Source: Rhyzopertha dominica
Taxonomy: Eukaryota > Arthropoda > Insecta > Coleoptera > Bostrichidae
Direction of reading: 5' to 3'
Assembly: GCA_025024175.1 (NCBI GenBank)
Contig: QCXZ01000041.1
Span: 12,891,786-12,955,785 of the forward strand
Length of the DNA: 64,000 nucleotides
Both the position numbers and the translations under genes were made by a program. This document shows positions 32,184 through 42,104 of this stretch, piece after piece. Below the pieces are notes generated by a model that was not told the DNA's origin, did no database searches, and saw only the letters and a program-made list of their open reading frames with translations. How positions within the stretch are numbered: the first letter of the stretch is position 1; each line of letters opens with the position of its first letter.

Positions 32184-35100
32184 TCACTCACTGCGCACTT
32201 CATGGATAGGAAGCGGACACAATCTGGTAGTAGCTCGCTGAATGACTCCTTGGGACGTTCGTACCGCTGCAGACCTCATGATTCCGTCGTTACCAGGATG
32301 TACCTCGATGATTCGCCCTCGTTTCCACAGTAGCGGTGGTTGGTTATCGTCCCGTACAAGGACAAGTTGACCTACGCTCGGCTGGAGGCCGCTGCATGAC
32401 TTCCACTTGTTTCTGGATTGCAGGTTGTTGAGATATTCTGTATGCCAGCGTCTCCAAAAATGCTGGCGAAGACGCTCCACCAATTGCCACCGAGAGAGTC
32501 TATTCAGCGGCAGCTCAGCTAGATTAAGTTCTGGCAGTGAAGTCAAACTTTCCCCAATTAAAAAATGCCCAGGAGTAATACACGTAAGATCATTTGGATC
32601 GTCTGAAAGCGGACACAATGGCCGCGAATTCAAGATCGCCTCGATTTGAACTAACAAGGTATATAGTTCTTCGAAATATAGCACTGAGTTTCCAGCGATT
32701 CGCTTGAGGTGAAATTTGAAGGATTTAACTGCCGCTTCCCACAGTCCACCCATATGAGGGCTGTTTGGTGGTATAAAATGCCAAGTGATTCCGTCTTCAG
32801 CAAAAGTCTGGGTCAATACGTCTTTATGGTTTTCACTGAGGAACTGTCGATATAAAGCCTTCAATTCACGATCTGCGCCTACAAAATTGGTTCCATTGTC
32901 GGTATATACATTAAGAACCTTCCCTCGGCGAGCAATGAATCGCTTAAACGCACTGATAAAAGCTTCTGTAGATAAGCTTGTAACCAGCTCACAGTGCACT
33001 GCTTTAGTAGCGAAACAGACAAAAACAACTCCGTATGCCTTGCCCACAGGAGAACTTTTTCGGGCACCCATTGTCAAGTTTAATGGTCCGAAGTAGTCAA
33101 TTCCACAGTTAACAAAGGGTCGATTGGCCTGAACGCGTGTTCCTGGTAGATCGCCCATTAATTGGACTGAATTTGCAGGCTTATTACGAAAACAGCGGAT
33201 GCAGTTTCTGATAATTCCTCGCACAGTGCTCTTGGCAGCTATAGGCCAAAATTGATTTCTTACGGCAGCTAATGTTCCAGTGGCTCCAGCATGCAAGTTT
33301 TTTACGTGCTCATACCGAATAATTAATTTTGTTAAATGATGGTGAGCAGGAAGGAGCAATGGATGTTTCATGTCGTAGGTCACCGTGGCATTTCGCAATC
33401 TTCCTCCTACGCGGAGCAAATCGTTTTCATCGATAAAAGGATTCAAACAGAGCAAATGACTGGAACCCTTTAAATTCTCGCCTTTTTTCAACTGCTCAAT
33501 TTCTTTGGAAAAGCATTCCTGTTGTACCGCCTTGACAGCAATCTTAAGGGCTTCTCGCATTTCATTGTAAGTAATTGCACCATATTTGCGGTCTTTAGGA
33601 CGCTGCTTACAGTTGGTGACAAATCGTTTACAGTATGCCAATATACGAAGTATCTTGCTGTATGAAGAATATTTAGCAAAATCAAAATTTTCAGTCTTTG
33701 TCACAGCTATGTTGGAGATTACTTTACGGGCTTCTGGAATTTCATCGTCAGCATGTAATGGTGGTTTTTCATTATACCATTCCATCGATGGTTGCTGCAA
33801 CCATAATGGGCCGTTCCACCACAGATCTGCCTGTATAATATCCTGAGGTGAGCAACCTCTAGAAACAATATCGGCTGGGTTGTCACTGGATCGAACGTGG
33901 CGCCATTGTGACGACTTGGATAGTGTTTGAATCTCAGCAACCCTATTGGAGACAAATGTATTCCATCGCTTAGGACATGCGCTGATCCATGCTAGAACGA
34001 TAGTAGAGTCGGTCCAATAAAATACGCTGTTAGCTTTAAATTGCAAACATCTCAGTACTTTATCCATCAGCTTGACCAACAAATGAGCACCGCATAATTC
34101 CAACCTCGGCAACGAAATAGCTTTCAGAGGAGCTACCCTTGATTTTGAGCAAAGAAGTTGTACATTGTGATTCCCTGATTCATCTGTGGTGTGTAGGTAG
34201 ATGCAAGCGCCATAAGCTTGTTCGCTAGCGTCGCAAAATCCATGTAAGAATGTGTAACTTGATATATTAGATGCTGCTCTTCTAGGAATTTCAAGTTGTT
34301 GTAAATACGGAAACTGAGATCTATAACGAAACCATGCTGTATGGATGTCAACAGGTACAGACTCGTCCCAATCCAGTTTTAACTGCCACAACCGCTGTAT
34401 AATGAGTTTTGCAAGAAGAACAACGGGATTGATTAATCCAAGCGGATCGAAGACTTGAGCGATTTCGGACAGAATGGTGCGCTTACTAATTCGACGATTA
34501 GGAACTAAGGACGGAATAGAAAACTGAAATACGTCGCGATTAGAGTTCCACAGAAGCCCTAGAGTTTTAAGAGTCTCATGTTTGTCGAGATGTAATACCA
34601 TGTTATCAGAATCAGTCGACATTCCCTCAAGTAAGCTTGGATTATTCGACACCCATTTTCGCAACTGGAAGCCCCCTCGGGCAAGAACATCCTTTACCTC
34701 GTCTCTAATCTTCAAAGCATCGTCTACATTATCGGCACCAGTCAACAAATCGTCGACATAAAAATCGTTTTTGATTATTTGTGATGCTGTAGGAAATTCT
34801 TCTTCTACTTCATTAGCTAGTTCATGCAAACAGCGGATTGCCAGGAAGGATGCGGGAGCAGTACCATATGTGACGGTATTAAGTTCGTAGGTTTTTATGT
34901 CTTCAGAAGGGTCTTCTCGCCATAAAATTCTTTGAAAACGTGTATCATTGTCATCAATTAAGACTTGCCTATACATCTTTGTAATATCTGCTGTTAGAAC
35001 ATACTTGTGTGTTCTAAAACGAAGAACAATCGAAAACAAATCGTCCTGGATCAATGGACCTACCATTAAAGTGTCATTAAGAGATAAGCCGTTCGCAGAT

Positions 35101-36173
35101 TTCGATGATGCGTCAAACACCACTCGTACCTTTGTTGTTATACTATTCTCCTTGATAACAGCATGATGAGGCAAATAGAACCCTGGCACGTCTATCTGGC
35201 AGTCGTCTATTAATTTCATATGCCCCAACTCAATGTATTCGCGCATGAATTGAGTATATTCCTGTTTAAGAGATATTTGCCTGTTAAGTTTCCGCTCAAG
35301 GGAGTACAGGCGTTTCAGCGCTATACTTCGGCTGTCACCAAAATCAGGAATTTCTGCGTGTTTAAATGGTAGTCTTACAACAAAACGACCTTGTTCGTTG
35401 CGTTCAAGAGTGCGTCGAAAATGATCTTCGCAGCTTTGTTCTTCGGGAGCGAGGTGTTGCCGTTGAGTTGGCTCTTCTATCGACCAGAACCGTTCGAGAT
35501 ATTTGTCAACCCCGTCTGAGTTGATTGCGAAATTACACACAGTTTCGGAATGCTTATTTGTAATTGGTACCTTTCCTGCCAAGATCCAACCAAAATGAGT
35601 TTTTTGGAGAAGTGGATGATGATTTGATTTAATCTGCCCAATACATAATATATTCCAGAATAGATCGGCTCCGATAAGAATATCAATACTGTCAGATCGA
35701 TAGAAAGTTGGATCAGCCAATTTGATGTTTTTAGGCAGCTGAACTGAGCTTGGATTCAATGAAATTATTGGTAGTTTTTCCGTGATTTTATTAAGTACAA
35801 AGCAGTCCAATTTCGCCTTGAAAGAATTATATTTTGAAGATATAACAACAGCAACTAAGTTAGTGGAACTTGAACTTGCCTGGCCTACACCAACAATAGA
35901 AAGGTTTCTTCGAATTATAGGAAATTTCAGTTTATCTGCGAAAGCTGCCGAAATGAAATTAGACTGTGATCCTGAATCCAAAAGAACCCTAGCAACATGA
36001 ACTGTACCATCAGCACCTTCAACATTTACTAACGCAGTCGATAAAAGCACTTCTTCGGTGAACGTCTTGTTTAAAGAATGATTGGAAGTGACAATATCTG
36101 GATTAGATGTATTTGATGAATTGGAGGTGGATGCCTGTTCAGAATTATTTATGGCGTTATCCAAATGCAACAA
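32184..36173 (-). CDS. BEL/Pao Pol-like ORF, 1329 codons (protease, RT, RNase H, integrase)
   Basis: The frame overlaps the gag frame by 25 bases and has no ATG at its start, since the first codon at 36173 is TTG. It therefore depends on gag by frameshift or is simply detached from it. Domains in order are the aspartic protease at about 60-75 (LLDSGSQSNF), the reverse transcriptase at about 340-490 (VVFDASS, with FYVDDLLTG near 471-479), RNase H from about 645 (FCDASE, LPRLELCGA, YWTDSTI), the integrase with zinc-binding part (LHAGATGTL), acidic blocks GIDYFGP, YTDNGTNF and LWEAAVK, and a DUF5641-type end. All catalytic motifs that I can see are intact. The only defect visible is the frame offset at the gag junction. 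Confidence 0.92.
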   Translation of the reverse strand: MLHLDNAINNSEQASTSNSSNTSNPDIVTSNHSLNKTFTEEVLLSTALVNVEGADGTVHVARVLLDSGSQSNFISAAFADKLKFPIIRRNLSIVGVGQASSSSTNLVAVVISSKYNSFKAKLDCFVLNKITEKLPIISLNPSSVQLPKNIKLADPTFYRSDSIDILIGADLFWNILCIGQIKSNHHPLLQKTHFGWILAGKVPITNKHSETVCNFAINSDGVDKYLERFWSIEEPTQRQHLAPEEQSCEDHFRRTLERNEQGRFVVRLPFKHAEIPDFGDSRSIALKRLYSLERKLNRQISLKQEYTQFMREYIELGHMKLIDDCQIDVPGFYLPHHAVIKENSITTKVRVVFDASSKSANGLSLNDTLMVGPLIQDDLFSIVLRFRTHKYVLTADITKMYRQVLIDDNDTRFQRILWREDPSEDIKTYELNTVTYGTAPASFLAIRCLHELANEVEEEFPTASQIIKNDFYVDDLLTGADNVDDALKIRDEVKDVLARGGFQLRKWVSNNPSLLEGMSTDSDNMVLHLDKHETLKTLGLLWNSNRDVFQFSIPSLVPNRRISKRTILSEIAQVFDPLGLINPVVLLAKLIIQRLWQLKLDWDESVPVDIHTAWFRYRSQFPYLQQLEIPRRAASNISSYTFLHGFCDASEQAYGACIYLHTTDESGNHNVQLLCSKSRVAPLKAISLPRLELCGAHLLVKLMDKVLRCLQFKANSVFYWTDSTIVLAWISACPKRWNTFVSNRVAEIQTLSKSSQWRHVRSSDNPADIVSRGCSPQDIIQADLWWNGPLWLQQPSMEWYNEKPPLHADDEIPEARKVISNIAVTKTENFDFAKYSSYSKILRILAYCKRFVTNCKQRPKDRKYGAITYNEMREALKIAVKAVQQECFSKEIEQLKKGENLKGSSHLLCLNPFIDENDLLRVGGRLRNATVTYDMKHPLLLPAHHHLTKLIIRYEHVKNLHAGATGTLAAVRNQFWPIAAKSTVRGIIRNCIRCFRNKPANSVQLMGDLPGTRVQANRPFVNCGIDYFGPLNLTMGARKSSPVGKAYGVVFVCFATKAVHCELVTSLSTEAFISAFKRFIARRGKVLNVYTDNGTNFVGADRELKALYRQFLSENHKDVLTQTFAEDGITWHFIPPNSPHMGGLWEAAVKSFKFHLKRIAGNSVLYFEELYTLLVQIEAILNSRPLCPLSDDPNDLTCITPGHFLIGESLTSLPELNLAELPLNRLSRWQLVERLRQHFWRRWHTEYLNNLQSRNKWKSCSGLQPSVGQLVLVRDDNQPPLLWKRGRIIEVHPGNDGIMRSAAVRTSQGVIQRATTRLCPLPIHEVRSE

Positions 36174-37315
36174 TGAATGATGTTTTTGTTACAGCAACGA
36201 CATTTACCTGCGAAACACTTATAAGCCGTATGATTTGGCTTAAAACAATTAACGCACAATTTGCGACCCTGCACCTCACGCCACCTTTGCTCTACAGGTA
36301 GATTAATAAATCGGTCACATTGCTTTAAGTTGTGTGCTTGATTGCATAACATGCAACTCGGCGTCTTCGCAGCCGCGCTGGTAGCCACTATACTCTTTCG
36401 ATTTTGATGTTGAACTCGATTATAACTTTCGGGGCTCCTTTTATCACTTACAGATTCCAGTGTTTGGCATTTGTGCTCCAAAAAATCAAGCATATCACTT
36501 AGTTTGGGATGTTCCTTCGACAATTGGTTTTCCCACTCCTTGCACGTAAATTGATCCAATTTAGTAGTGATCAAGTAAATTATGAGATCATCCCAAAAAT
36601 CTGTTGGACGTTTAAGAGCCGTAAGAGCTTGTAAATGTTTTCGCGTGTCGCCTACAATTTTTCTCAATGTTGTAAATGACTCTTTTGAGGACGATGGCAT
36701 ATCAAAGAGTGCACGAATATGATTTTTTGCAATAATTCTTTGATTATCGTAGCGAGCCTTCAACAAATTCCATGCGACGTTATAATTTTCTGCGGAAGTT
36801 TCGAGCGAATCTAAGACACATTTTGCTTCACCTTGTAGAGCAGATTTTAAATAATGGAACTTTTGTATGTTCGTTATATCTGTGTTGGCATCAATAAGGC
36901 TTTGAAATGTGTCAAAAAATGGAAACCACTGATCATATGCTCCACTAAAACTTGGGAGGTCAATCCGAGGAAGTCGTATTTGCGAATGGAGAGATTCCTG
37001 CCGTGATTGTTGATCAGAAGTTTTATTCGCCGCTATTATATCCTTTGCAGCTGCAATGCTATTAAAATACAGCGTTTCAAAGGCTTCTCTGTTATTGGAT
37101 TCTTGGCCTCTATCTTCTATGAAATTCTCTATTTGATCTTGAATTTCATCGAATTTATCCCACAACGGCAAGATTTTAGATAAGCGTTCTTCTACATTTC
37201 TTATGCTAATCTTTTCTTTACCTTCAAGCGAATCAACGTGCTTTTGAAAACGATCTACTGCATCTAAGTATTTATCACGTTTGCTTATGAGAGTTTTTAA
37301 TTCCGGTGCGGGCAT
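36149..37315 (-). CDS. BEL/Pao Gag-like ORF, 388 aa (frame ends early)
   Basis: The frame starts at an ATG (MPAPELKTLIS) 203 bases inside the 5' LTR. It has a coiled-coil-like N-terminal stretch and a DUF1759-type gag domain at about 115-290 (LPSFSGAYDQWFPFFDTF). Zinc knuckles follow (CMLCNQAHNLKQC, CVNCFKPNHTAYKC, then CRCCNK). Directly after CRCCNK the frame runs into a short unrelated tail (IIHCCIWITP) and stops, whereas the family normally continues with an HH.LLH motif. That motif is present in the next frame, so the stop is due to a one-base offset. In element 1 gag and pol are a single frame, so this is more likely a mutation than a normal stop. Confidence 0.9.
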   Translation of the reverse strand: MPAPELKTLISKRDKYLDAVDRFQKHVDSLEGKEKISIRNVEERLSKILPLWDKFDEIQDQIENFIEDRGQESNNREAFETLYFNSIAAAKDIIAANKTSDQQSRQESLHSQIRLPRIDLPSFSGAYDQWFPFFDTFQSLIDANTDITNIQKFHYLKSALQGEAKCVLDSLETSAENYNVAWNLLKARYDNQRIIAKNHIRALFDMPSSSKESFTTLRKIVGDTRKHLQALTALKRPTDFWDDLIIYLITTKLDQFTCKEWENQLSKEHPKLSDMLDFLEHKCQTLESVSDKRSPESYNRVQHQNRKSIVATSAAAKTPSCMLCNQAHNLKQCDRFINLPVEQRWREVQGRKLCVNCFKPNHTAYKCFAGKCRCCNKNIIHCCIWITP

Positions 37316-37500
37316 TTCGGCGCAGTATTATTATTAATGGGGAAAGTAAATAGACTCACCAATGTGCTGCCTTGCTGAGCATCAAAGAAGGTAGTTGTAT
37401 AGTGAAGTTTTTCTGGAGGTCTTCTAATGTTCCGGCCGTCGAAAACGTTGTTTTCCAGAAGTTTGCGGATGAAGAGCTTCTTCCAGGACTTGCTAGTAAG

Positions 37501-37518
37501 ATCCGGCCCGAAGGACCA
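37501..37518 (-). promoter_or_regulatory. Primer-binding site, tRNA-Tyr type
   Basis: On the minus strand the bases directly after the 5' LTR are TGGTCCTTCGGGCCGGAT. They are complementary to the conserved 3' end of eukaryotic tRNA-Tyr (acceptor CGAAGGA plus CCA, then the CCGG T-stem). This site would prime minus-strand DNA synthesis. Identity to the host tRNA is from memory of the conserved tRNA, not a comparison. Confidence 0.75.
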
Positions 37519-37967
37519 TGTTTCGCGGCACACGTGAAATTTTAGTTAATTAACACCCTTCGACGGTGTACCGCGTGATTTTCTCATAAATTAAACACTT
37601 TCGGACTTACTAACCATATATTCACTAATTCTTACAATACTTCTTAACTAAGTCTATTCTAACATACAACGTCTTACATTCCCGCGTTACTTTACAATAC
37701 TGATTGTCATTCGCTCTGTACCTAGGTATTTATACTAGCCTACCCCCAACCCCTTGAAAGAATCCCGTTACACAGTACAAAAGGGACGGATCTTGGAAAT
37801 TCCCAATGTAAAATTATGATATAACAACTGTCGCCCACCCCTTTGTGGTTTACAGATAACGGGCAATAAAATATTATTGCGGTTTACTGGAAAGGCCTAA
37901 TCGTTTACCTACTACCTCAATTTGGAATTTCCAACTATAACCCGGAGGGTATTGCAAACTAAAAACA
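37519..37967 (-). repeat. 5' LTR of BEL/Pao element 2
   Basis: The sequence is 449 bases and is the partner of 31603-32051. It would drive transcription leftward through gag and pol. Confidence 0.93.
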
Positions 37968-37972
37968 GTGTT

Positions 37973-38539
37973 CTAATTGTAAATTCTTGTTGTACGAGTA
38001 TCCTGTTTCAGCCTGAACATGAGTCATAAGGTATGTCAACACTGGTATCTTAAATCTTTAGGTTGCATTTCCCACGGTACGATTTTTTGCCTGCTATTCT
38101 ATGCAAAATTTACTATTTCTCTTGATGTGCAGAATGTATTTCAATTTATTGTTAAATCCATAGATTAGATTCTAATAACTGTTTTCTTTGTATCTTAAGC
38201 CGTTGGTTACATTTCAATTAGTAAACGCGTCTTCAACAATATATGATATTTAAGAGGAAATACTGGGAGTTGTCCTCTATATCCGTAAAAACATTCCAGA
38301 CATTAATACGTTTATGCGTGTCCTAATTAAGGAAACTTAAACCTATACTACTAACCCCTATAGAACGCGCAATACCACTCAATGTTTGTATTCAGAGCTA
38401 TTAAGTTTTATATCGTTAATTAGTAAATTTTTCGAATTCCTTATGATATATTCTTATACAATAATTGTAGTTCTAATTAATATAAATTGTAATATTTATC
38501 CTACGACAAAATAATACTGCCTTAAATGCTACCAATTAT
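37973..38539. other. Intergenic DNA, no gene recognised
   Basis: AT-rich sequence between the BEL element and the next inverted-repeat element. Nothing is recognisable. Confidence 0.4.
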
Positions 38540-39220
38540 ACAGGGTTCCTATAAATGATACATGCAACGCGGGCGGCGTTGATTTCTAAATTCTTTGTGC
38601 CGCCTTTTTAAAAGCGCTGTCAAGCTACAATATGCACGGCGATCACTGAACATCAATAAGCACGATAGTACTGAATGTTGCAGGTCAAGTTACAGTCATG
38701 AAATTTTTCCAACAATTTACGGTTCTATTTTTCTTTCAAAGGTATGAAGTAATAATAATTATTGATATAGTAGGCTTGTGGTAACACCTCTACAGTCTAC
38801 ACCTTTGCACTGTGGAAGCCTTGTGTAGTGCTGTTAACGTTAATGCCACTTAGTTTGTGTGAGTTTTACCATCGCTGCACACTAAAATCATCTTTCAATT
38901 ATTTAACAGGCTTACTGTAGCTATAACTTCACAAATTCTATACATAACCTATAACATATACGAAACCGAAACAGCCCCGACTTGTGAGCTTTCTGCAGCC
39001 TTAAAGCTGATTATTGTACAAAACACTACAGAATATGTTGAAAATACAAACTACCACCCGGTTTCTCGTATCAAAATATATCAAATAATTCAATAATCAA
39101 CATATGACAAGTATACGTCTAAGCAATCGTTGTGTTCACCTTCCTGAGAGGCGGCAAACTGATTTAATCAACAATTTCCATAAGCGCCCTGGATGCATGA
39201 ATCATTTATAGAAACCCTGT
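38540..39220. repeat. Non-autonomous inverted-repeat element, CAGGGTTYCT family
   Basis: The left end reads ACAGGGTTCCTATAAATGAT and the right end, inverted, reads ACAGGGTTTCTATAAATGAT. The ends extend into GCATGCA-like and GCCGCC blocks. The interior (38975-39055) carries a segment also found at 40757-40830 and 44305-44380 ('GTGAGCTT(T)CTGCAACCTTAAAG ... ACACTACA(A/G)AATATGTTGAAAAT'). There is no coding capacity. This is a MITE-like element. Mobilisation by a mariner-type transposase is only a guess. Confidence 0.65.
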
Positions 39221-40430
39221 GTATACTGGAGCTGATAGGTAATGCACCATCCGTAAAGGAAAATGTTTTTACTGATTCTATCCTGATTTTTTTTAAATTA
39301 ATTATAGGCCTGTTACTATCTTACCTATTACATTTACTTCGTGTATGACATCTTATATTCAGTTATTAAACCACTTGACCTAGTTTAGTATATTTTCCGC
39401 CCAAATATTTAGCTTTCCTAAACGACAACACAGTAGACCCTGCCTGAAATCTGCTTTTAATGATATATCGATCGTTCTTCGTGTTTTCACCACTTTCCTC
39501 CGCCTTTGTTTGTGCCTCGCATAACAATTACTGAACAAATTATACTTTTATAGTATATAGTATATAGTATAACGCGACAAGCATTTGATAATCCAAAGCA
39601 AATAATTATCATGCAAAGGTGTACCGCAAGGCTATATCCTCGGTCCATTATTCTTTTTTCTACGTTAACGACTTGTTGAACCTGCATTGTTTGCTTATGA
39701 CCCTGATTTCGAGTATAAAGATTCTGCAAACAAGAACTTTTTTACATCACGACCACGACAGCGAAACTGGTTTAATGAATTTGATTGTTTGTGATATAGA
39801 ACTTGTTACGCGTGATAATGCTAACGTAGGCAGCAATGTGTTCGTCATGAACGTGATACCAGGAAAATGTAAATATAATAGATAAGTATGAATTCTTGGA
39901 TAAACTCCCAATTAGAAAGGAGCTGAAGGCACTCCTTTTAATGAAACCTCTGTGCAGCCAAGATGAATTGTTTTTTGAGCTGTCAGGCATCGGCATGTGC
40001 ATAACTGGATTNGGGTCATCTGGTNTTTTGATTAAATAGCAGCTACTTACCAGTTCTTCACATAAGTATAATGTTTTCACAAATGCTGTTGAAGAGTAGG
40101 TACTTTATAAAAATACTAAAGCACTCTGTATTCAATCCAATTTAGTGTAATATTATCCTTCGTATAAACTTATAATCTACGGCAGTAAACTAATGTTTTA
40201 TTTATTTTATTGGGTTGAATATAAATTCGTTTTAATTATTAATTCGTAATGGGGTAAGAATCTGGGTGGAATGCCTCGTAGAAAAGTTCTTCTGTAAGGT
40301 AGTTGTTTTAGTGTAAATTTCTACTTACCTTTACCCTCAGTACCAAGTATTTATTAATCTAAAATTATTTATTTTATAATGCGTGATGGTGAATTGCACG
40401 TAATCAATCTTAAACATTACGTGGTTAGTA
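39221..40430. other. Intergenic DNA, no gene recognised
   Basis: Short open frames near 39487-40080 on both strands overlap each other, contain ambiguous bases and carry no domain I recognise. Confidence 0.4.
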
Positions 40431-40636
40431 CAGGGTTTCTCTCGGGAAGATGACGTATACTTGTCATCTGTCGACTTTTGTATTATTTGATATATTTTAA
40501 TATGGGAGTGTGTATTTTCAACATATTGTGTAGTTTGAAATCTTAGTCTTTTGGCCTTAGACTGAACCAGCTGAAATAGTTCGGACGTGTTTCTCGCGTT
40601 AGGTTTGCACCATATTCCATATTCCTTATTCCTGTT

Positions 40637-40668
40637 CTGATGATGCCTCTTACAAGGGCGGGCGAAAC
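40637..40668 (+). other. Hammerhead-ribozyme-like core motif (weak)
   Basis: CTGATGA is followed by an imperfect GCC...GGC stem and then GAAAC, the conserved core strands of a hammerhead ribozyme. Such motifs are common in the terminal repeats of Penelope-like elements. I could not find a convincing stem I or the cleavage-site strand upstream, so this is only a partial match and may be inert. Confidence 0.25.
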
Positions 40669-40756
40669 ATCGACCTTATTCCGAAATGAAACGCGGTCTA
40701 ACCCTAAAAGACTAAAATTTCAATATAACTCTGGCCGCAAAAGCCTACGTTACTAC

Positions 40757-40965
40757 ATATTCTGTAGTATTTTGTGGGATAATTAACTTTAAGGTTGCAG
40801 AAAGCTCACATTTCGAAGCTGTTGTGTGTCACTGATCTGCAACCTTCACTACTACTATCGCCGTGCATATTGTAGCTTGGCAGCAGTTACAATAAGCGGC
40901 ACAAAGAATTGGGAAATCAACACCGCCTGCGTTGCATGAATCATTTATAGAAGCCTATCTTAAAA
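40757..40965. repeat. Partial copy of the CAGGGTTYCT inverted-repeat family
   Basis: The stretch contains GGTTGCAGAAAGCTCACAT, then CGCCGTGCATATTGTAG, then GCATGAATCATTTATAGAAG. All three blocks occur in the same order in the copy at 44305-44530, and the outer ones occur in the full element at 38540-39220. Confidence 0.65.
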
Positions 40966-41141
40966 GAAAACGTGCGTCAAAAGTTGTTCGCGAAAATACC
41001 TCATACAATAAAATGATCGCTGTTTTTCTCAGGTTTTTATATTTCAATATTCAATTGCAATAAATCCCCTAAGCACTAGAGCTACTGGTACAAATAATAG
41101 CAATCAAAAAGTTACAAAAACGTTGTGTGCAATTTACAATC

Positions 41142-41306
41142 TATTCCACATACAGCCCAGATTTAGCTCCTTGCGACTTTCTCTTGTATCTAAGAGTAAA
41201 AAAGGACAGGCGAATAAAAGATTCCAGAAAATGGGTATTATTGTGTTTGTTGACGGATGAACATATAGAAACTATAATGATTATTTTATCACCCCTCGTG
41301 AAATAA
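41142..41306 (+). pseudogene. Mariner-type transposase C-terminal fragment
   Basis: The frame reads YSTYSPDLAPCDFLLYLRVK and then continues to a stop at 41304-41306. SPDLAPCDFFLF is the hallmark third-acid block of mariner transposases, and here the Asp is retained. The upstream two thirds are absent and the C-terminal helix is short. It is a different family from the PPDFFLWG type at 6352-6660. Confidence 0.75.
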
Positions 41307-41498
41307 ATACTGTTCACAGCAATAATTGTTACGGTTATTTTGTGTTTACTATCGTCATAACTTGCATGAATTACTGTAATAGGACTGATGTGTTTGGGAT
41401 TATTGCATCACTATCTTATCTAATTTATAGCGCCGCCGTTAGGCATTAATAAATTATTATCATCTAAATCCTCTCTCTGTTGATCTAGTTCTTCTCCA

Positions 41499-41966
41499 TC
41501 AAACCGAAACTTGATAACCGTGTCCAGCCCCTTGTCCGCCGTAATCCACCCCAACACCGAACCCTCCATAGTGGCTCCTATACCTATCGTCTTCAAAAAC
41601 GCCGTAACTCGAACTTGACGATCTTAACGGCGCCTTCGTCGTCGTAGTAACGTAAACGCTGTGCGAGTGGGCCGGAATGTAAGAATGATGCTTGACGTGA
41701 CCGGTGACCCATTCATGTCTCACGTGTGCTGGTCTGGTTGTGGAGGAGGTCTTCAGCGGCCTCGCCGGTTGCGAATGTGGAGACTTCGCGGTGGAGCTGG
41801 GCAACTTCGGAGTTTGTACGTTAGGAGTTGGGGTTGTGAGTTTGATGGAACGTGGTTTGTCCGAGAAGGAGACGTAGCCTGCTTCTAAAGCTGAACGGCG
41901 AGAATGCAGAGGGAGCTGGAGAGAAGTACGTGGGGAGTACAGCAGTATGCAGCAGATTATTGTTAC
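41499..41966 (-). CDS. Probable terminal exon of a secreted, low-complexity protein
   Basis: The open frame runs 155 codons from a strong splice acceptor (pyrimidine-rich tract, then TTCTGCAG on the minus strand) to a stop at 41499. It begins VTIICCILLYSPRTSLQ, which looks like the rest of a signal peptide started in an upstream exon. Next comes a basic Pro/Thr/Ser-rich part (TTPTPNVQTPKLPSSTAK), then a His-rich block (HVRHEWVTGHVKHHSYIPAH), then a Tyr/Gly tail ending YGGFGVGVDYGGQGAGHGY. This composition resembles insect cuticular or extracellular-matrix proteins, but I recognise no defined domain. The frame stays open upstream to 42104, so a single 201-aa reading from an ATG there is the alternative. 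I prefer the spliced form because the hydrophobic run then falls at the N terminus. Confidence 0.6.
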   Translation of the reverse strand, partial: VTIICCILLYSPRTSLQLPLHSRRSALEAGYVSFSDKPRSIKLTTPTPNVQTPKLPSSTAKSPHSQPARPLKTSSTTRPAHVRHEWVTGHVKHHSYIPAHSHSVYVTTTTKAPLRSSSSSYGVFEDDRYRSHYGGFGVGVDYGGQGAGHGYQVSV

Positions 41967-42104
41967 CTGCAGAAGAATGAAAACAAAATTAATTCTTGTC
42001 TCACTCGAACACAAAATGCATAAAGTGCCTCCAAAAGAAACCAAAGGTCGTGTTAGCCGTTCGAAAGCATAATGGTCCAGAAATTTCGAATTGTTAGCCG
42101 CCAT

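Larger units (their letters stand above)
31603..37967 (-). mobile_element. BEL/Pao LTR retrotransposon 2, complete structure, frame-broken
   Basis: The 449-base LTRs (31603-32051 and 37519-37967) begin TGTTTCGCGG and end AAAAACA. A GTGTT duplication flanks the element (31598-31602 and 37968-37972). The LTRs differ at about three bases plus one ambiguous base, so it is older than element 1 but still young. It reads on the minus strand. The primer-binding site directly follows the 5' LTR, and a purine-rich tract (AAGGCGGGGAG on the minus strand) precedes the 3' LTR. The coding region is in two overlapping frames. Confidence 0.95.

Noticed and set aside
36171..36173. True start codon of the pol frame in the second BEL element
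   Set aside because: The codon is TTG and lies inside the gag zinc-knuckle region. The pol frame is a continuation, not an independent gene.
32407..36301. Several 60-103-codon frames on both strands inside the second BEL element
   Set aside because: They are shadows of the gag and pol frames.
41661..41888. 75-codon plus-strand frame
   Set aside because: It is antisense to the His-rich secreted-protein exon at 41499-41966.
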